A DNA stretch of 48,798 nucleotides, taken from positions 1 to 48,798 of the forward strand of contig NZ_JAGPOX010000068.1 of the NCBI RefSeq assembly GCF_019038435.1, written 5' to 3'. The stretch comes from Nocardia alni (GTDB taxonomy: Bacteria; Actinomycetota; Actinomycetes; Mycobacteriales; Mycobacteriaceae). Position 1 is the first letter of the stretch, and each line of letters opens with the position of its first letter. Position numbers and translations under genes: made by a program. The notes beneath the pieces were generated by a model that was not told where the DNA came from, made no database searches, and worked only from the letters and a program-made list of their open reading frames with translations. Of the stretch, positions 16,403 through 24,797 are shown one piece after another.

Positions 16403-18337
16403 TCAGCGTGGATGAACCTCGGTGGGTTCGGGATGGCAGCACCCGTCCACGGCGGCACCGTGCCCGGGCTCGCCGGCCGGTACGTCCAGTGCGGGATTCC
16501 GGTCGAAGAAGTTGTTGGGGAGGAGCATGAAGCTGGCCACCTCGGTGGGCATCACCGGCCAGTCCTCCGACCGCGGAATGTGCGTGACACCGACCGTATG
16601 CCACAGCACCACGTCGGTGTTCTCGACCGGACGGTTCGCAGCGGTCCAGGCGGGCAACCCAGCGCCGGACCGGTCCGCGTTGGGATGGTCACCGGCGGAA
16701 TGCATCTCGGACGGCGAGTACGGCGTCACCCAGATGTTCTTCGTGGCGAAGCCGGCACGTTCGACCATCAGTGACGGCGCTTGCGCGATCAAGGTGTCGG
16801 ACGCCCAGCCGGGGAGGAGCTTGTAGCCGACAGGCATACCCCATTTGTTCTTCTTGTTCGGATTGACGACCGTCCAGCTACGCGCGCTCTGCGGATTGGT
16901 GAATCCGTCACCGTCCTGCTCACGGGCGATGAGCGTCTTGGTTACCGAAATCGCATTGCCGTGTGGGTTCGCCGGGCCGACGGGAGTACCGCCCGCGTCG
17001 TTCTGGAAGACGGTGTTCTGCCAACCGTCGACCTCCATGTCGAGGCGGAACGAGAACAGATGTTGGTGGTAGGTGCCAGCCAGGTTCTCGGCGATCGGAG
17101 TAGCGTGCGCCGGCACCTCTCCGGGTTCGATCGAGCGGGTCTGCACGACACCGAGAAGTTTGGTGTCGACTTCGATGTGGCCGTCCTGGAAGAAATTCCA
17201 ATAGAACCCGTAGTGGTAATTGCCGATGGTGGCGATGAAGCTGACAACCAACTTACGGGACCTGCGAACGTCGACGTTGCCGGTTACCCAGTCGGTGTGC
17301 TTCCACAGGATCCCGGCATCCTCCTCGTGGATGCAGATCGCGTTCTCGATGACGGCCGGGTTGCCGTCGTCATCGGCCATGACGGCATCGAGATAGACGA
17401 TCTCACCGAGGCAGTCACAGCCCAGGCGCAGCGAGTTGGCCATCCTGCCCAGCCCGTACTCACCGGCGTCGAATGCGCTGCGCCAATAATGCGCATCGTC
17501 GGGGTCACCGTACGGAACCAGCATCTCGCCGAGCGACCCCCGATGCATGACCGAGCGGTACTGTTCGCCGTCCTTGTACTCCACGCCCGAGATCACCAGG
17601 CCGTCCAGCGGGTGCATATTGATGCGGAAACGCCACTTCTGCCAGGTTATCTGCGGACCGTCGAGCTGGAAGCTGACACCCTGGGGCTGAATGATCTCCA
17701 ATGGCTTGATGTCATCGCGCATGGGCTGGTTGTGCTCGGGAGTGTAGTTGTCGCAGGTCGGGTTCATCGGCTTGGCGCCGCTGTCCTCGATTGCGAAGAC
17801 CTCACCCCTGACCGTGTCGACGACGGCAATGAGCCCCTCGATGACATGGGCGTAACCGTTGTCCTCCGGGAAGTGACGGTAGTAGGACACACAACACCAC
17901 AGGCGACGCCCCGACAGATCGATGTCGTCGCGGTTGCCGGCGCCGAACGGGTCGATCTGAACCAGGTCGAGGTCATGGATGCCGCGTTCGGCGAGTGCCC
18001 GGACATAGCGCGGATCCGCCTTGGCGAGCTTGGTGGCGATCTCGAGTTCCTCGGCCAGCATCTGGGCGCCGCCGGCAGTGAGCTGCGTCGACCTCACGAC
18101 GGATTCATCGTCGAGATCGACCAGGACATCGAACGTGGCGGCGGAGGTCCGGTCCAGGATCAGCGCCCGCGCCCGGCGACCGGCCGTGCCGCCCGACCGC
18201 AGAACCGTTTTATCGGGCTCCTCGGTGAACACCGATCCGAAGCCGGGACGCTCGCCACCGATACCGGCCTTGCGGACTATCTCGGAAACCTTGGTGATCT
18301 CATCGGCCGTCAGTGCGTCGAAAAGTTCGCTGTGCAT
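16403..18337 (-). CDS. copper-containing primary-amine oxidase (TPQ) 1
   Basis: This is a full-length copper amine oxidase of 644 residues, with small N2/N3-like domains and a C-terminal catalytic barrel. Visible are the catalytic-base Asp in AFDAGEYGLG, copper ligands in YHQHLFSF and in GVTHIPRSEDWPVMP, and the TPQ Tyr in GNYHYGF. The family consensus around the TPQ Tyr is N-Y-D/E-Y; here the residue after it is His. The enzyme oxidises a primary amine to aldehyde with release of ammonia and H2O2. AAGGAAA precedes the ATG at 18337. It follows aldehyde dehydrogenase 1 by 95 bases, so amine and aldehyde oxidation are coupled. The C-terminal tail has an unusual DGCCH motif. Tryptamine is the likely substrate from context; phenethylamine or tyramine are alternatives. 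Confidence 0.9.
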   Translation of the reverse strand: MHSELFDALTADEITKVSEIVRKAGIGGERPGFGSVFTEEPDKTVLRSGGTAGRRARALILDRTSAATFDVLVDLDDESVVRSTQLTAGGAQMLAEELEIATKLAKADPRYVRALAERGIHDLDLVQIDPFGAGNRDDIDLSGRRLWCCVSYYRHFPEDNGYAHVIEGLIAVVDTVRGEVFAIEDSGAKPMNPTCDNYTPEHNQPMRDDIKPLEIIQPQGVSFQLDGPQITWQKWRFRINMHPLDGLVISGVEYKDGEQYRSVMHRGSLGEMLVPYGDPDDAHYWRSAFDAGEYGLGRMANSLRLGCDCLGEIVYLDAVMADDDGNPAVIENAICIHEEDAGILWKHTDWVTGNVDVRRSRKLVVSFIATIGNYHYGFYWNFFQDGHIEVDTKLLGVVQTRSIEPGEVPAHATPIAENLAGTYHQHLFSFRLDMEVDGWQNTVFQNDAGGTPVGPANPHGNAISVTKTLIAREQDGDGFTNPQSARSWTVVNPNKKNKWGMPVGYKLLPGWASDTLIAQAPSLMVERAGFATKNIWVTPYSPSEMHSAGDHPNADRSGAGLPAWTAANRPVENTDVVLWHTVGVTHIPRSEDWPVMPTEVASFMLLPNNFFDRNPALDVPAGEPGHGAAVDGCCHPEPTEVHPR

Positions 18338-18432
18338 GGTTGTTTCCTTCTCGCATGATCCGGCTACGACACATCGACCCGACAAGGCGGACCGCAGTTC
18401 ACCGTCTCCCTGATAGTGATGATGCGGGGATT

Positions 18433-19878
18433 TCAGTCCAGGTTGATGAACACGGTTCTCGGCTCGGTGAACTCATCGATCGAGTATTCGCCCATTTCAC
18501 GCCCCCACCCACTCATACCGAATCCGCCCCACGGGGAGCCTGGGTCGATGAGGGGAAGCTGATTGACGAAAATGGTTCCGGCGTGGATCCGTTTCGGCAG
18601 GTTGTGCGCGGTCTTCAGATCCCGTGTCCACACGACCGCGGCAAGGCCGTAGTCGGTGTCGTTGGCGCGCGCGACGACCTCATCCATGTCATCGAAGGGC
18701 ATCACCGACAACACCGGGCCGAAGATCTCCTCCCGGGCAATGGTCATAGTGTCCCGGACCTCGGTGAAGACCGTCGGACGGTAGAAGAAGCCCCGCTCGA
18801 GCTCACCACCGACGCGTTCGCCTCCGGTCACCAGCTCGGCTCCTTCGGCCTTCCCGCTCGCGACGTAACTCTCGACGCGGCCGAGGTGCTCCGCGGAGAC
18901 CAACGGACCGACCACCGTGTCGGGGTCCTGGCCGGGCCCGATGCGCAGCGCGTCGGCGGCTGCCACCAGCTTCGAAGTGAACTCGTCGACCTTCGAGCGA
19001 TGCACGTAGAAACGAGTGAAGGCGCCACACGCCTGGCCGGTGTTGAAGAGCGCACCCTGCAGATTTCCCAGCACGGCCGCGTCGATGTCCGCGTCCGCGC
19101 ACACGATGCTCGGAGCCTTGCCACCCAGTTCGAGCCCTACACGTTTGAGGTCGCCGGACGCGGCCTTAACGATCTCCTGCCCCACAGCGGTCGAGCCCGT
19201 GAACGAGACCTTGTCGACGCCCCGATGGGCGACGAGCGCCTTACCGACGTCAGGGCCACCGGTGAGCAGAGTGACGACACCGGAGGGCACACCGGCCCGC
19301 ACACACAGCTCGACGAGGTAAGCCGTCGACAAGGGAGTCTGCTCCGCGGGCTTGAGGATCGCCGCGTTTCCGGTCGCGAGCGCGGGCGCGAGCTTCCAGG
19401 CGGCGATGTCGAGCGGAAAGTTCCACGGCGTGATCAGGCCCGTGACCCCCAAGGGAACCCGGGTCTGGTAACTCAGCTGATTCGGGATCGAAACCGGCGA
19501 GACCTTGCCTTCGATCTTCGTGGTGTAGCCGGCGTAGTACCGGAACACCTGGGCTGCCAGCGGCACCGAAACGCCGGTGCTGATGAACGTCGGCTGGCCC
19601 TGGTCCAGGGTCTCGAGCGCGGCGAGCTCCACGGCGTTCTCATCGATCAGCTCGGCGATGCGCCACAGCAGCTTGCCGCGGACGTCCGGCGACATCCCCT
19701 GCCAATCGTCCGACTCGAAGCCGCGGCGCGCGGACTCGACGGCGGAGTCGACGTCGGCGGCCGTGGCCTCGGCGAAGCTTCCGATCGGCTCGCCAGTGGC
19801 CGGGTTGATGGTCGTTCCGGTCGCCCCGGTCGACGCATCGGTCCAGCTGTTGTCGATGAGCAGCTGCGCTGCACGCAT
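18433..19878 (-). CDS. NAD(P)-dependent aldehyde dehydrogenase 1
   Basis: This 481-residue protein has the complete aldehyde dehydrogenase fold: TPWNFP and LKPAEQTPLS (NAD site), FTGSTAVGQ, the catalytic Glu in LELGGKAPSIV, the catalytic Cys in NTGQACGAF, and EEIFGPVLSV. The ATG at 19878 has AAGGAGG just upstream; the frame remains open further but is not needed. It converts an aldehyde to the carboxylic acid. Between LLM oxidoreductase 1 (223 bases upstream) and amine oxidase 1 (95 bases downstream) it is expected to oxidise indole-3-acetaldehyde from tryptamine to indole-3-acetate. A phenylacetaldehyde dehydrogenase role is the alternative. Confidence 0.88.
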   Translation of the reverse strand: MRAAQLLIDNSWTDASTGATGTTINPATGEPIGSFAEATAADVDSAVESARRGFESDDWQGMSPDVRGKLLWRIAELIDENAVELAALETLDQGQPTFISTGVSVPLAAQVFRYYAGYTTKIEGKVSPVSIPNQLSYQTRVPLGVTGLITPWNFPLDIAAWKLAPALATGNAAILKPAEQTPLSTAYLVELCVRAGVPSGVVTLLTGGPDVGKALVAHRGVDKVSFTGSTAVGQEIVKAASGDLKRVGLELGGKAPSIVCADADIDAAVLGNLQGALFNTGQACGAFTRFYVHRSKVDEFTSKLVAAADALRIGPGQDPDTVVGPLVSAEHLGRVESYVASGKAEGAELVTGGERVGGELERGFFYRPTVFTEVRDTMTIAREEIFGPVLSVMPFDDMDEVVARANDTDYGLAAVVWTRDLKTAHNLPKRIHAGTIFVNQLPLIDPGSPWGGFGMSGWGREMGEYSIDEFTEPRTVFINLD

Positions 19879-20101
19879 CGGCCCCTCCTTCACATATGGG
19901 AGCTCCACTGCAGAGCCTTCCCGCCAAGGTTCCAAACCCGCACGCCACGAGCACGCCGTCGGTCCGGTGACTGGACCTGACGCGGGCAGCGTTTCAGCTC
20001 GTGCCACCACACTGACCCGCTGAAGAGATACCGTGCGCGCATTCTCCGGTCGCGAGCCGGTGAGCGGTCCGATCCTTCGCCGCGACCGACGAGTGACCGG
20101 C

Positions 20102-21127
20102 TCAGCGGACGCGGGCACGAGCGAGCGCGGGGATGATCCGCTCGGCGAGGACCTCGAGCCCACGGCGTTCTTCCAGGCCGAAGGGATTCCCCAGGTAGAC
20201 CTTGTCGACGCCTGCGGCCTCGAGTTCCAACAGGTGGTCGACCACTTGAGTCGGAGTGCCGCAGACCAGGAAACGCCGCAGGAGGTCCACGGGAACCAGG
20301 CGGCCGGCAGCCTCGTGATCGTCCTGCGCGAGCAGTGCGCGCATCCTGTTCATCATGTCCGGGTCCAGGCTCACTGTCGGATCCAGATGTCCGACCACCT
20401 CGACGTACATCGCGCCCATCCGCCGGGCGAGGGCTTCGGCGGCCGGGCCGTCCTCGTCGACGACCAGCATCGGGTTGAACGAGACCTGGATCTGCCCGAC
20501 ATCTCTCCCAGCACGCTCGGCGCCGGGCGCCATCCGGTTCCGGATGACCTCCGCCATCTCCGGATTGCCGGTACCGCCGATCTCGACCTCGTCGGCGAGT
20601 TCACCGGCGAGCTCGGCAAGTTTCGGGCTCCAGGTACCGATTGCCAGCGGCACCCGGCTCCGCTCGGGTTCGTACTCCAGCGACAGGCCCGGCTCCAACC
20701 GGAAGACGCGACCGGATACTCCCGAGGTGTCCCCGGCGAGCAGCTTCGAGACGATCTCCCACGTCTCGCGAATCGCGGTGATCGCCCGTCGCTGTTCGAG
20801 TCCGAGCTTGTCCAGCCATGCGCCCCGGACCAGCCCGAGGTGAGCGCGACCGCCGGACAGAGCGTCGAGATAGGCGACCTGTCCGGCGATCTCGACCGGA
20901 TGCACGGTAAAAGGAGTCAGACACCCGAGCCCCAGTTCCATCCGCTCGGTGGCAGCGGCCATCTCGAGCAAGGGGCCCAGCGGCGGGCGAAACATCAGGT
21001 CGCTGTAAACGACCAACTCGTCGACGCCGATCTCCTCGGCATACGCCGCGAGCGGCCCGTACTCGCCCGGGCGGGCGGCGGCGGCCCATCCCAGTCCGAT
21101 GGACAGTCCGGCCTCGTGCGCGGTCAT
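20102..21127 (-). CDS. LLM-class flavin/F420-dependent oxidoreductase 1
   Basis: This 341-residue luciferase-like monooxygenase fold protein has GLGCLTPFTVHPVEIAGQVAYLD, LGLVRGAWLD, PLAIGTWSPKLAELAGELADEVEIGG and the C-terminal helix with LAERIIPAL. The pattern is that of F420-dependent members such as methylenetetrahydromethanopterin-reductase-like proteins. GGAGG precedes the ATG at 21127. It lies 63 bases downstream of the amidase gene on the same strand and is probably co-transcribed. No LLM protein belongs to the described iac set, so its role here is open: an alternative ring oxidation or reduction step in indole-acetate breakdown is possible. A paralogue lies at 39002-40024. Confidence 0.85.
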   Translation of the reverse strand: MTAHEAGLSIGLGWAAAARPGEYGPLAAYAEEIGVDELVVYSDLMFRPPLGPLLEMAAATERMELGLGCLTPFTVHPVEIAGQVAYLDALSGGRAHLGLVRGAWLDKLGLEQRRAITAIRETWEIVSKLLAGDTSGVSGRVFRLEPGLSLEYEPERSRVPLAIGTWSPKLAELAGELADEVEIGGTGNPEMAEVIRNRMAPGAERAGRDVGQIQVSFNPMLVVDEDGPAAEALARRMGAMYVEVVGHLDPTVSLDPDMMNRMRALLAQDDHEAAGRLVPVDLLRRFLVCGTPTQVVDHLLELEAAGVDKVYLGNPFGLEERRGLEVLAERIIPALARARVR

Positions 21128-21190
21128 GTCAGGTCCTCCGTACGGTGTCGGCGTGCGCGAATCCTGGTGCGCGACAACCTGCAACACGAG

Positions 21191-22468
21191 TCACAGTCTG
21201 ATCAGCGAGCGGCCGAGGCGCTTCTCGATCCAGCAGCCGGCCATGAGCGCGTCGAGTTCGCCGCCCGGGGGGCCGATCACCTGTAATCCGAGCGGAAGAC
21301 CGGCAGGATCACGCAGACCGGGCACGGCTACTGCCGGAAGGCCGAGCGCCTGCCATGCCCGGCTCAGCACCGGGTCTCCGGTCGAAGCGAGTCCGACAGG
21401 AGCGGCGCCCGGTGCGGCCGGTCCCAGCACGGCATCGTAGCCGGACATCACCTCGGTGACTTCCGCCAGCGCCGCGGCCACGGTGCGACGCGCTGCGGTG
21501 TACAGCGACGGGGCCGTCCGTGCACCCGTGCGCAGCAGATTCGCCAGGGGCGCGCTCAGGCTGTCCGCCTGTGCCAACTCCCCGGCACGCTCGACAGCGG
21601 CCTCGAACGCCATGATGACCGGATGCGCCGTGGTGATCTCGGCGATGAGATCCTCCCGGGGAAACGCGTCGACGGTCGCGCCGGCCGCACGCAGCGCGGT
21701 TGCCGTGGCTTCGAGCGCCGCACCCATCTCATCGGAGACGACGCCGAGCGGCTCGGCCGTCCACAGCAGTAACCGCGGCGGCCGAACGGCCCGGACGCCC
21801 GCGTCATCGGCACCTGTCAGCGCCGACCACGCGACGGCCAGGTCGGACACACGCGCGGCGAACACGCCGTGACTGTCCAGACTCGGGCTGAGGCCCACCA
21901 CACCGTCGACCGGGTATCGGCCACGGCTCATCACCAATGAGGCGACGCCGCAGTACGCGGCCGGACGCGTCACCGATGCCGCGGTTTGTGACCCCAGGGC
22001 GAGTGGTACCTGGCCCGAGGCGACCGCGGCGGCCGATCCGCTCGAGGAGCCGCCGGGAGTGTGCGCTGTATCAGCCGGGTTGTGGGTGGGACCCGGTGCG
22101 AAGAAAGCGAATTCGGTCGTGACGGTCTTGCCCACCGGCACCGCGCCGGTGGCGCGCCACGCGCTCACGATCGCGGCGTCGCGGTCCGCGGCGGCGATGT
22201 CGGCGCGCAGGGCCGATCCGCATTTCGTCGGGTAGCCCGCGACATCGATGATGTCCTTGACCCCGAGTGGCACGCCGCCGAGCGGCCCGGGAACCGGCAC
22301 TGTCGGCGTATCGTGCCGAGCGACCCAGGCGGCCAGTTCCGGCTCCGTCGCCGCGATCCGGTCACGACTGCGCGCGGCCGCCGCCTCCTGGGTCGTGCGA
22401 CCCTGCCGAAGGTCGACGACAAGGTCGCGCAGCGGCCACGGCTGCCAGAGGTTCACGCCTGTTCCCAT
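21191..22468 (-). CDS. iacH: amidase-signature hydrolase, IacH-like
   Basis: This 425-residue protein shows the amidase signature: catalytic Lys in PLGVKDIIDV, the GGSSSGSAAAVASG loop with the bridging Ser, and the nucleophile Ser in SQTAASVTRPAAYCG. AS-family enzymes hydrolyse amides via a Ser-cisSer-Lys triad. The start at 22468 overlaps the end of the 84-residue gene by 16 bases. In Pseudomonas putida 1290 iacH encodes an amidase of the indole-acetate cluster, thought to act on a ring-opened or oxindole intermediate. The assignment to IacH comes from family plus the presence of all other iac genes nearby; the exact substrate is not visible in the sequence. Confidence 0.75.
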   Translation of the reverse strand: MGTGVNLWQPWPLRDLVVDLRQGRTTQEAAAARSRDRIAATEPELAAWVARHDTPTVPVPGPLGGVPLGVKDIIDVAGYPTKCGSALRADIAAADRDAAIVSAWRATGAVPVGKTVTTEFAFFAPGPTHNPADTAHTPGGSSSGSAAAVASGQVPLALGSQTAASVTRPAAYCGVASLVMSRGRYPVDGVVGLSPSLDSHGVFAARVSDLAVAWSALTGADDAGVRAVRPPRLLLWTAEPLGVVSDEMGAALEATATALRAAGATVDAFPREDLIAEITTAHPVIMAFEAAVERAGELAQADSLSAPLANLLRTGARTAPSLYTAARRTVAAALAEVTEVMSGYDAVLGPAAPGAAPVGLASTGDPVLSRAWQALGLPAVAVPGLRDPAGLPLGLQVIGPPGGELDALMAGCWIEKRLGRSLIRL

Positions 22469-22707
22469 GCCGCGTCCGCCTCCCAGTAGTCCATGCCGCT
22501 CGAGCTCCTGCCGTGGCGCCATTCGGAGACACGCCGCAGAGAGGGCTCGACCTTGGCGGTGGCCCGGTCGGCCGCGTCCGGTCCGTCCTCGGGAACGCCC
22601 CAGTGCACCCAGCTCAGCTCCCGGCCGGTGACGTCGCGGACGAAAAGGTCCACGTGTTTCCAGCCCCAGCCGTGAGTGTCGTTGTAGCAGACGAGCGTCA
22701 TGTGCAT
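22453..22707 (-). CDS. 84-residue hypothetical protein in the amidase operon
   Basis: This short soluble protein is rich in Trp, His and Asp (TLVCYNDTHGWGWKHVDLF, LSWVHWGVPEDG). It has no signal peptide or membrane segment. The frame is open far upstream, but ATG 22707 or 22701 mark the start of protein-like sequence; a weak GGGAA element precedes 22707. Its 3' end overlaps the amidase start by 16 bases, a sign of coupled translation. It is first in the minus-strand operon under the divergent promoter at 22708-22997. I do not recognise the family, and it is not part of the classical iac set. Confidence 0.65.
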   Translation of the reverse strand: MHMTLVCYNDTHGWGWKHVDLFVRDVTGRELSWVHWGVPEDGPDAADRATAKVEPSLRRVSEWRHGRSSSGMDYWEADAAWEQA

Positions 22708-22807
22708 CTGTTCCCGCTTCCCGTCGTGACCGGCACGAGTGAATCCGAACCTACGGCGCGGCGCGGATCCCCGAAATCGAGACTTTCTCCGCCTCGCGTG
22801 AAGATTT

Positions 22808-22869
22808 CCCCTACTTCCCCATCGAATGTCCGAGCCGCCCACGTTCTCCGGATTGAGGAAATCCCCTAC
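22808..22869. promoter_or_regulatory. two CCCCTAC motifs in the amidase/iacI divergent promoter
   Basis: CCCCTAC occurs at 22808-22814 (in TTTCCCCTACTTCCCC) and 22863-22869 (in AAATCCCCTACTCC). The same motif appears upstream of iacA and the kinase, before iacG and before the AraC gene. It is a candidate binding site for the FixJ-type response regulators. Confidence 0.45.
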
Positions 22870-22997
22870 TCCGGCACGTGTAACTCCGCATTCCCGCCGA
22901 TATGAATCTGCCCGTACGGTCGGCATCGCGCGATACCTGCCACGGGCCGGCCGTACCAGCGGCCGACCGCGGCGACGAGCCGACGCGAGGAGACGAC

Positions 22998-23555
22998 GTG
23001 ATCAGTGATGCGACAGCAGCCGAACTGCTACGACGGATCGAGGTCCTGGAAGCCGAGGCCGAGATACGCCGAGTTCAGGCACGATACATGTTCCTGTGCG
23101 ACACCCCGTGCCCGGAATTCGGCGTGCGCGACGACGCGCATCGAATCGATCTGATCATGGAGCTCTACACCGACGACGCCGTCTGGGAAGGCGTCGGCGA
23201 GTACTACGACGGCCAGTTCGGGCGAGCCGAGGGCGCCGCCGCGATTCGCCGGCACTTCGAGAACTTCTGGGGCCGCAAGCAGGACCCCGCACTGCTGCTC
23301 AACGCGCATTACCTCACCTCCGAACAGATCCGGGTGGACGGCGAGCAGGCGACCGGTCAGTGGATCCATATGCAACCGTGGCTGTTCTCCGACGGCACCG
23401 CGATATTGCGCTCGAGCCGGCTCAACAACGCATTTCGCAAAACCGGTGACACCTGGCGAATCACCCGGACCCGTACGGAGAATGTCTTCGTCGCGCCGCT
23501 ACCGCCGAATTTCACCGACGCTCACGCCTCGACATCGGTTCTGATGAAACCATAA
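22998..23555 (+). CDS. iacI: SnoaL/NTF2-like protein, IacI-like
   Basis: This 185-residue protein has a SnoaL-like fold: an N-terminal helix LLRRIEVLEAEAEIRRVQARYMFLCD, then ELYTDDAVWEGVGEYYDGQFGRAEG and FRKTGDTWRITRTRTENVF. The GTG at 22998 is preferred because GAGGAG precedes it and the upstream frame is not protein-like. SnoaL-like proteins act as small-molecule cyclases, hydrolases or isomerases, and similar folds form dioxygenase beta subunits. In P. putida iacI lies within the iac operon and is required for an unclear step. Here it is divergent from the amidase operon and convergent with the iacA-F operon. The iacI name rests on context and is moderate. Confidence 0.65.
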   Translation: MISDATAAELLRRIEVLEAEAEIRRVQARYMFLCDTPCPEFGVRDDAHRIDLIMELYTDDAVWEGVGEYYDGQFGRAEGAAAIRRHFENFWGRKQDPALLLNAHYLTSEQIRVDGEQATGQWIHMQPWLFSDGTAILRSSRLNNAFRKTGDTWRITRTRTENVFVAPLPPNFTDAHASTSVLMKP

Positions 23556-23744
23556 TCCGGGGACACCTCTCCGGGCCCTGCTACGAGTCGCGGCCGCAGC
23601 GAGTGTGGGCACGTCACTGAAGTTGTACGACTTCGCCATTTACGACACGGCTCCGGCCGCGATGCTGCGGCGCGCCCGGCGCATCCCGGAGCCAACACTC
23701 ATGGACTGAAATTGCCGGGGCCCGGCAAATCGGGACACACGCGA

Positions 23745-23768
23745 GCCCGGTGGCTCTGACCACCGGGC
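23745..23768. terminator. bidirectional hairpin terminator between iacI and iacF
   Basis: GCCCGGTGG at 23745-23753 pairs perfectly with CCACCGGGC at 23760-23768 around a 6-base loop. It lies between two convergent transcription units, 190 bases after iacI and 61 bases beyond the iacF stop. Confidence 0.55.
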
Positions 23769-23828
23769 CGCAAAGCCCGCCGATCGAACACCGACCGGGC
23801 TCAGCGTCGTACGCCGCCGGGATGCTGT

Positions 23829-24782
23829 TCAGTACAGTTCGATGACCAGTTTCTCGCTCGACGCGCGAGATACACACAGCGCCATCTGATTTCCGGCAGC
23901 CTTGTCCGCCGCAGACAGGCAGTTGTCGCGATGGTCGGGCACTCCTTCGAGCACTCCGGACACGCACGAGCCGCAGATGCCCTCCTCACACGATTTGAAG
24001 ACCTCGATGCCGTTCTCTTCGAGCACGGACAGGATCGAACGGTCGGGCGGGATCTCGAACGTCTCACCGGTGTCGAGTTCGACCGTGAACGCGGCGTCCT
24101 GACTGGTATCGACCTCGGTGGCGGCGAAATGCTCTACGTGCACGCTGCCCTCGCCCACCTGCGGCGCGAACAGTTCTCGCACCTGATCCATGAAACCCTC
24201 TGGGCCACATGTATATACGTGAGTCGCGCGAGTCGCTGCCGCGCGCGGCGCCGCCAGTGCCGCCGCGTGCTCCGCGCGAGGGATGCCCAGATGCCAGTGC
24301 ACGCGGTCGCGGAATTCAACACGATCCAGGAGTTCGGCGAAGGCCGCCTCATCCCGGCTGCGCGCGAAGTAATGCAGCTCGAATTCCGCTCCGCGGCTGT
24401 GTAATTCATAGGCTATGCTCAGTAATGGCGTCACCCCGATGCCGCCGGCCACGAGAATCGCGCGGTCCGCGCCGTCGGCCAGTGTCAGCAGATTGCGCGG
24501 CAGTCCGACCAGCAGCCGGTCCCCAACCGAAACCGTATGCAGCGCAGCCGATCCGCCGCGCGAGGCTGCCTCTCGTTTGACGGCGATGAGCAGAGAGTCC
24601 GGCTCGTCGGGCGGACCGCACAGCGAGTACTGACGGCGGATGCCGGTGGGCCCCACGACGTCGATGTGGGCGCCGGCGCGGTACGGGCCCAGCGCCGCAC
24701 CATCTTCGCCGACCAGGCGTAGTGCCTTGATGTCGGCGGTTTCCTGGGCGATGTCCGCGACGCGAACCGCGATGTCGCTCAT
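23829..24782 (-). CDS. iacF: ferredoxin reductase component, PDR/VanB type, IacF-like
   Basis: This 317-residue protein has three parts: an N-terminal flavin-binding barrel (RQYSLCGPPDEPD), an NAD-binding region (AILVAGGIGVTPLLSIAYEL and VYTCGPEGFMDQV) and a C-terminal plant-type [2Fe-2S] domain with C-x4-C-x2-C-x29-C (starting at CEEGICGSC). It passes electrons from NAD(P)H to the Rieske oxygenase IacC/IacD. GAGAGGA precedes the ATG at 24782, 15 bases after the stop of iacE. It is the last gene of the iacABCDEF operon. Confidence 0.85.
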   Translation of the reverse strand: MSDIAVRVADIAQETADIKALRLVGEDGAALGPYRAGAHIDVVGPTGIRRQYSLCGPPDEPDSLLIAVKREAASRGGSAALHTVSVGDRLLVGLPRNLLTLADGADRAILVAGGIGVTPLLSIAYELHSRGAEFELHYFARSRDEAAFAELLDRVEFRDRVHWHLGIPRAEHAAALAAPRAAATRATHVYTCGPEGFMDQVRELFAPQVGEGSVHVEHFAATEVDTSQDAAFTVELDTGETFEIPPDRSILSVLEENGIEVFKSCEEGICGSCVSGVLEGVPDHRDNCLSAADKAAGNQMALCVSRASSEKLVIELY

Positions 24783-24797
24783 CGATGAGTCCTCTCG

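Noticed and set aside
18313..19980. Long plus-strand open frame (555 codons) across the aldehyde dehydrogenase 1 region
   Set aside because: It is antisense to a complete aldehyde dehydrogenase with catalytic residues. The translation is low-complexity, typical of high-GC shadow frames.
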